Assembly (NCBI GenBank): GCA_036498905.1
Contig: DASYER010000137.1
Span: 1-25,720, forward strand
Direction of reading: 5' to 3'
Length of the DNA stretch: 25,720 nt
Origin: DAIDKA01 sp036498905
GTDB taxonomy: Bacteria; Pseudomonadota; Gammaproteobacteria; Steroidobacterales; Steroidobacteraceae
The first letter of the stretch is position 1, and each line of letters opens with the position of its first letter. The notes beneath the pieces were generated by a model. It was not told where the DNA came from. It saw nothing but the letters and a program-made list of their open reading frames with translations, and did no database searches. Below, piece after piece: positions 25,698 to 25,720 of the stretch. Both the position numbers and the translations under genes were made by a program.

Positions 25698-25720
25698 ATG
25701 AATCCGATCGACAGCAGTCA
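25698..25720 (+). CDS. Start of an unidentified gene, cut by the window end
   Basis: An ATG at 25698 preceded by GGAA 3-6 nt upstream opens a frame reading MNPIDSS before the window ends. Too little is present to identify it. A 14-codon frame (25657-25701, preceded by GAAGAG) overlaps it in ATGA and could be a leader peptide or chance. The 79 nt between pgi and this ATG contains only a GC-rich stretch near 25623-25640 and no clear terminator. Confidence 0.35.

Overview
The window is about 25.7 kb of high-GC DNA, densely coded. It almost certainly comes from a gammaproteobacterial chromosome. From memory, the gene order closely follows the Pseudomonas aeruginosa block tig-clpP-clpX-lon-hupB-ppiD-fabI ... 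mltD-gloB-yafS-rnhA-dnaQ. The protein sequences look gammaproteobacterial, and a small PEIDP-type C-terminal sorting signal fits lineages such as Xanthomonadales, Nevskiales or Steroidobacteraceae. I cannot fix the family or genus from sequence alone. No IS element, phage gene, CRISPR array, rRNA or replication origin was seen.

Layout. (1) 46-2256: a membrane hybrid sensor kinase. (2) 2312-8456: tRNA-Leu(UAG) followed by a protein quality-control cluster: trigger factor, ClpP, ClpX and Lon. There is a sigma32-like promoter before lon, and the clpP-clpX junction is rich in inverted repeats. (3) 8527-9721: a HAD phosphatase overlapping a DUF4337-type membrane protein. (4) 9749-16014: tRNA-Val and tRNA-Asp bracket accessory genes. 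These are a small predicted sortable exported protein, a broken OprB-type porin gene, and a three-gene HlyD/MFS/outer-membrane efflux operon with 4-nt overlaps. A PIN-domain toxin-antitoxin pair follows tRNA-Asp. This block sits where hupB would be expected. (5) 16253-20634: ppiD, meeting fabI tail to tail; fabI lies 4 nt behind the lytic transglycosylase mltD. (6) 20866-22801: yafS-like methyltransferase, rnhA and dnaQ, tightly packed and in one direction; gloB is absent. (7) 22860-25618: a DegT/DnrJ-type sugar aminotransferase overlapping pgi by 4 nt, then the first codons of another gene.

How the genes work together. Trigger factor, ClpXP and Lon handle cytoplasmic folding and proteolysis, while PpiD assists outer-membrane and periplasmic proteins leaving Sec. 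FabI and MltD serve envelope lipid and peptidoglycan metabolism. RnhA and DnaQ serve replication fidelity. Pgi with the aminotransferase suggests a link between hexose phosphates and amino-sugar-containing polysaccharide. The core is conserved housekeeping. The more distinctive material is the accessory block between lon and ppiD and several junctions: the hairpin holding the clpP stop codon, mltD-fabI, and aminotransferase-pgi. I did not find convincing evidence of a wholly new multi-gene system.
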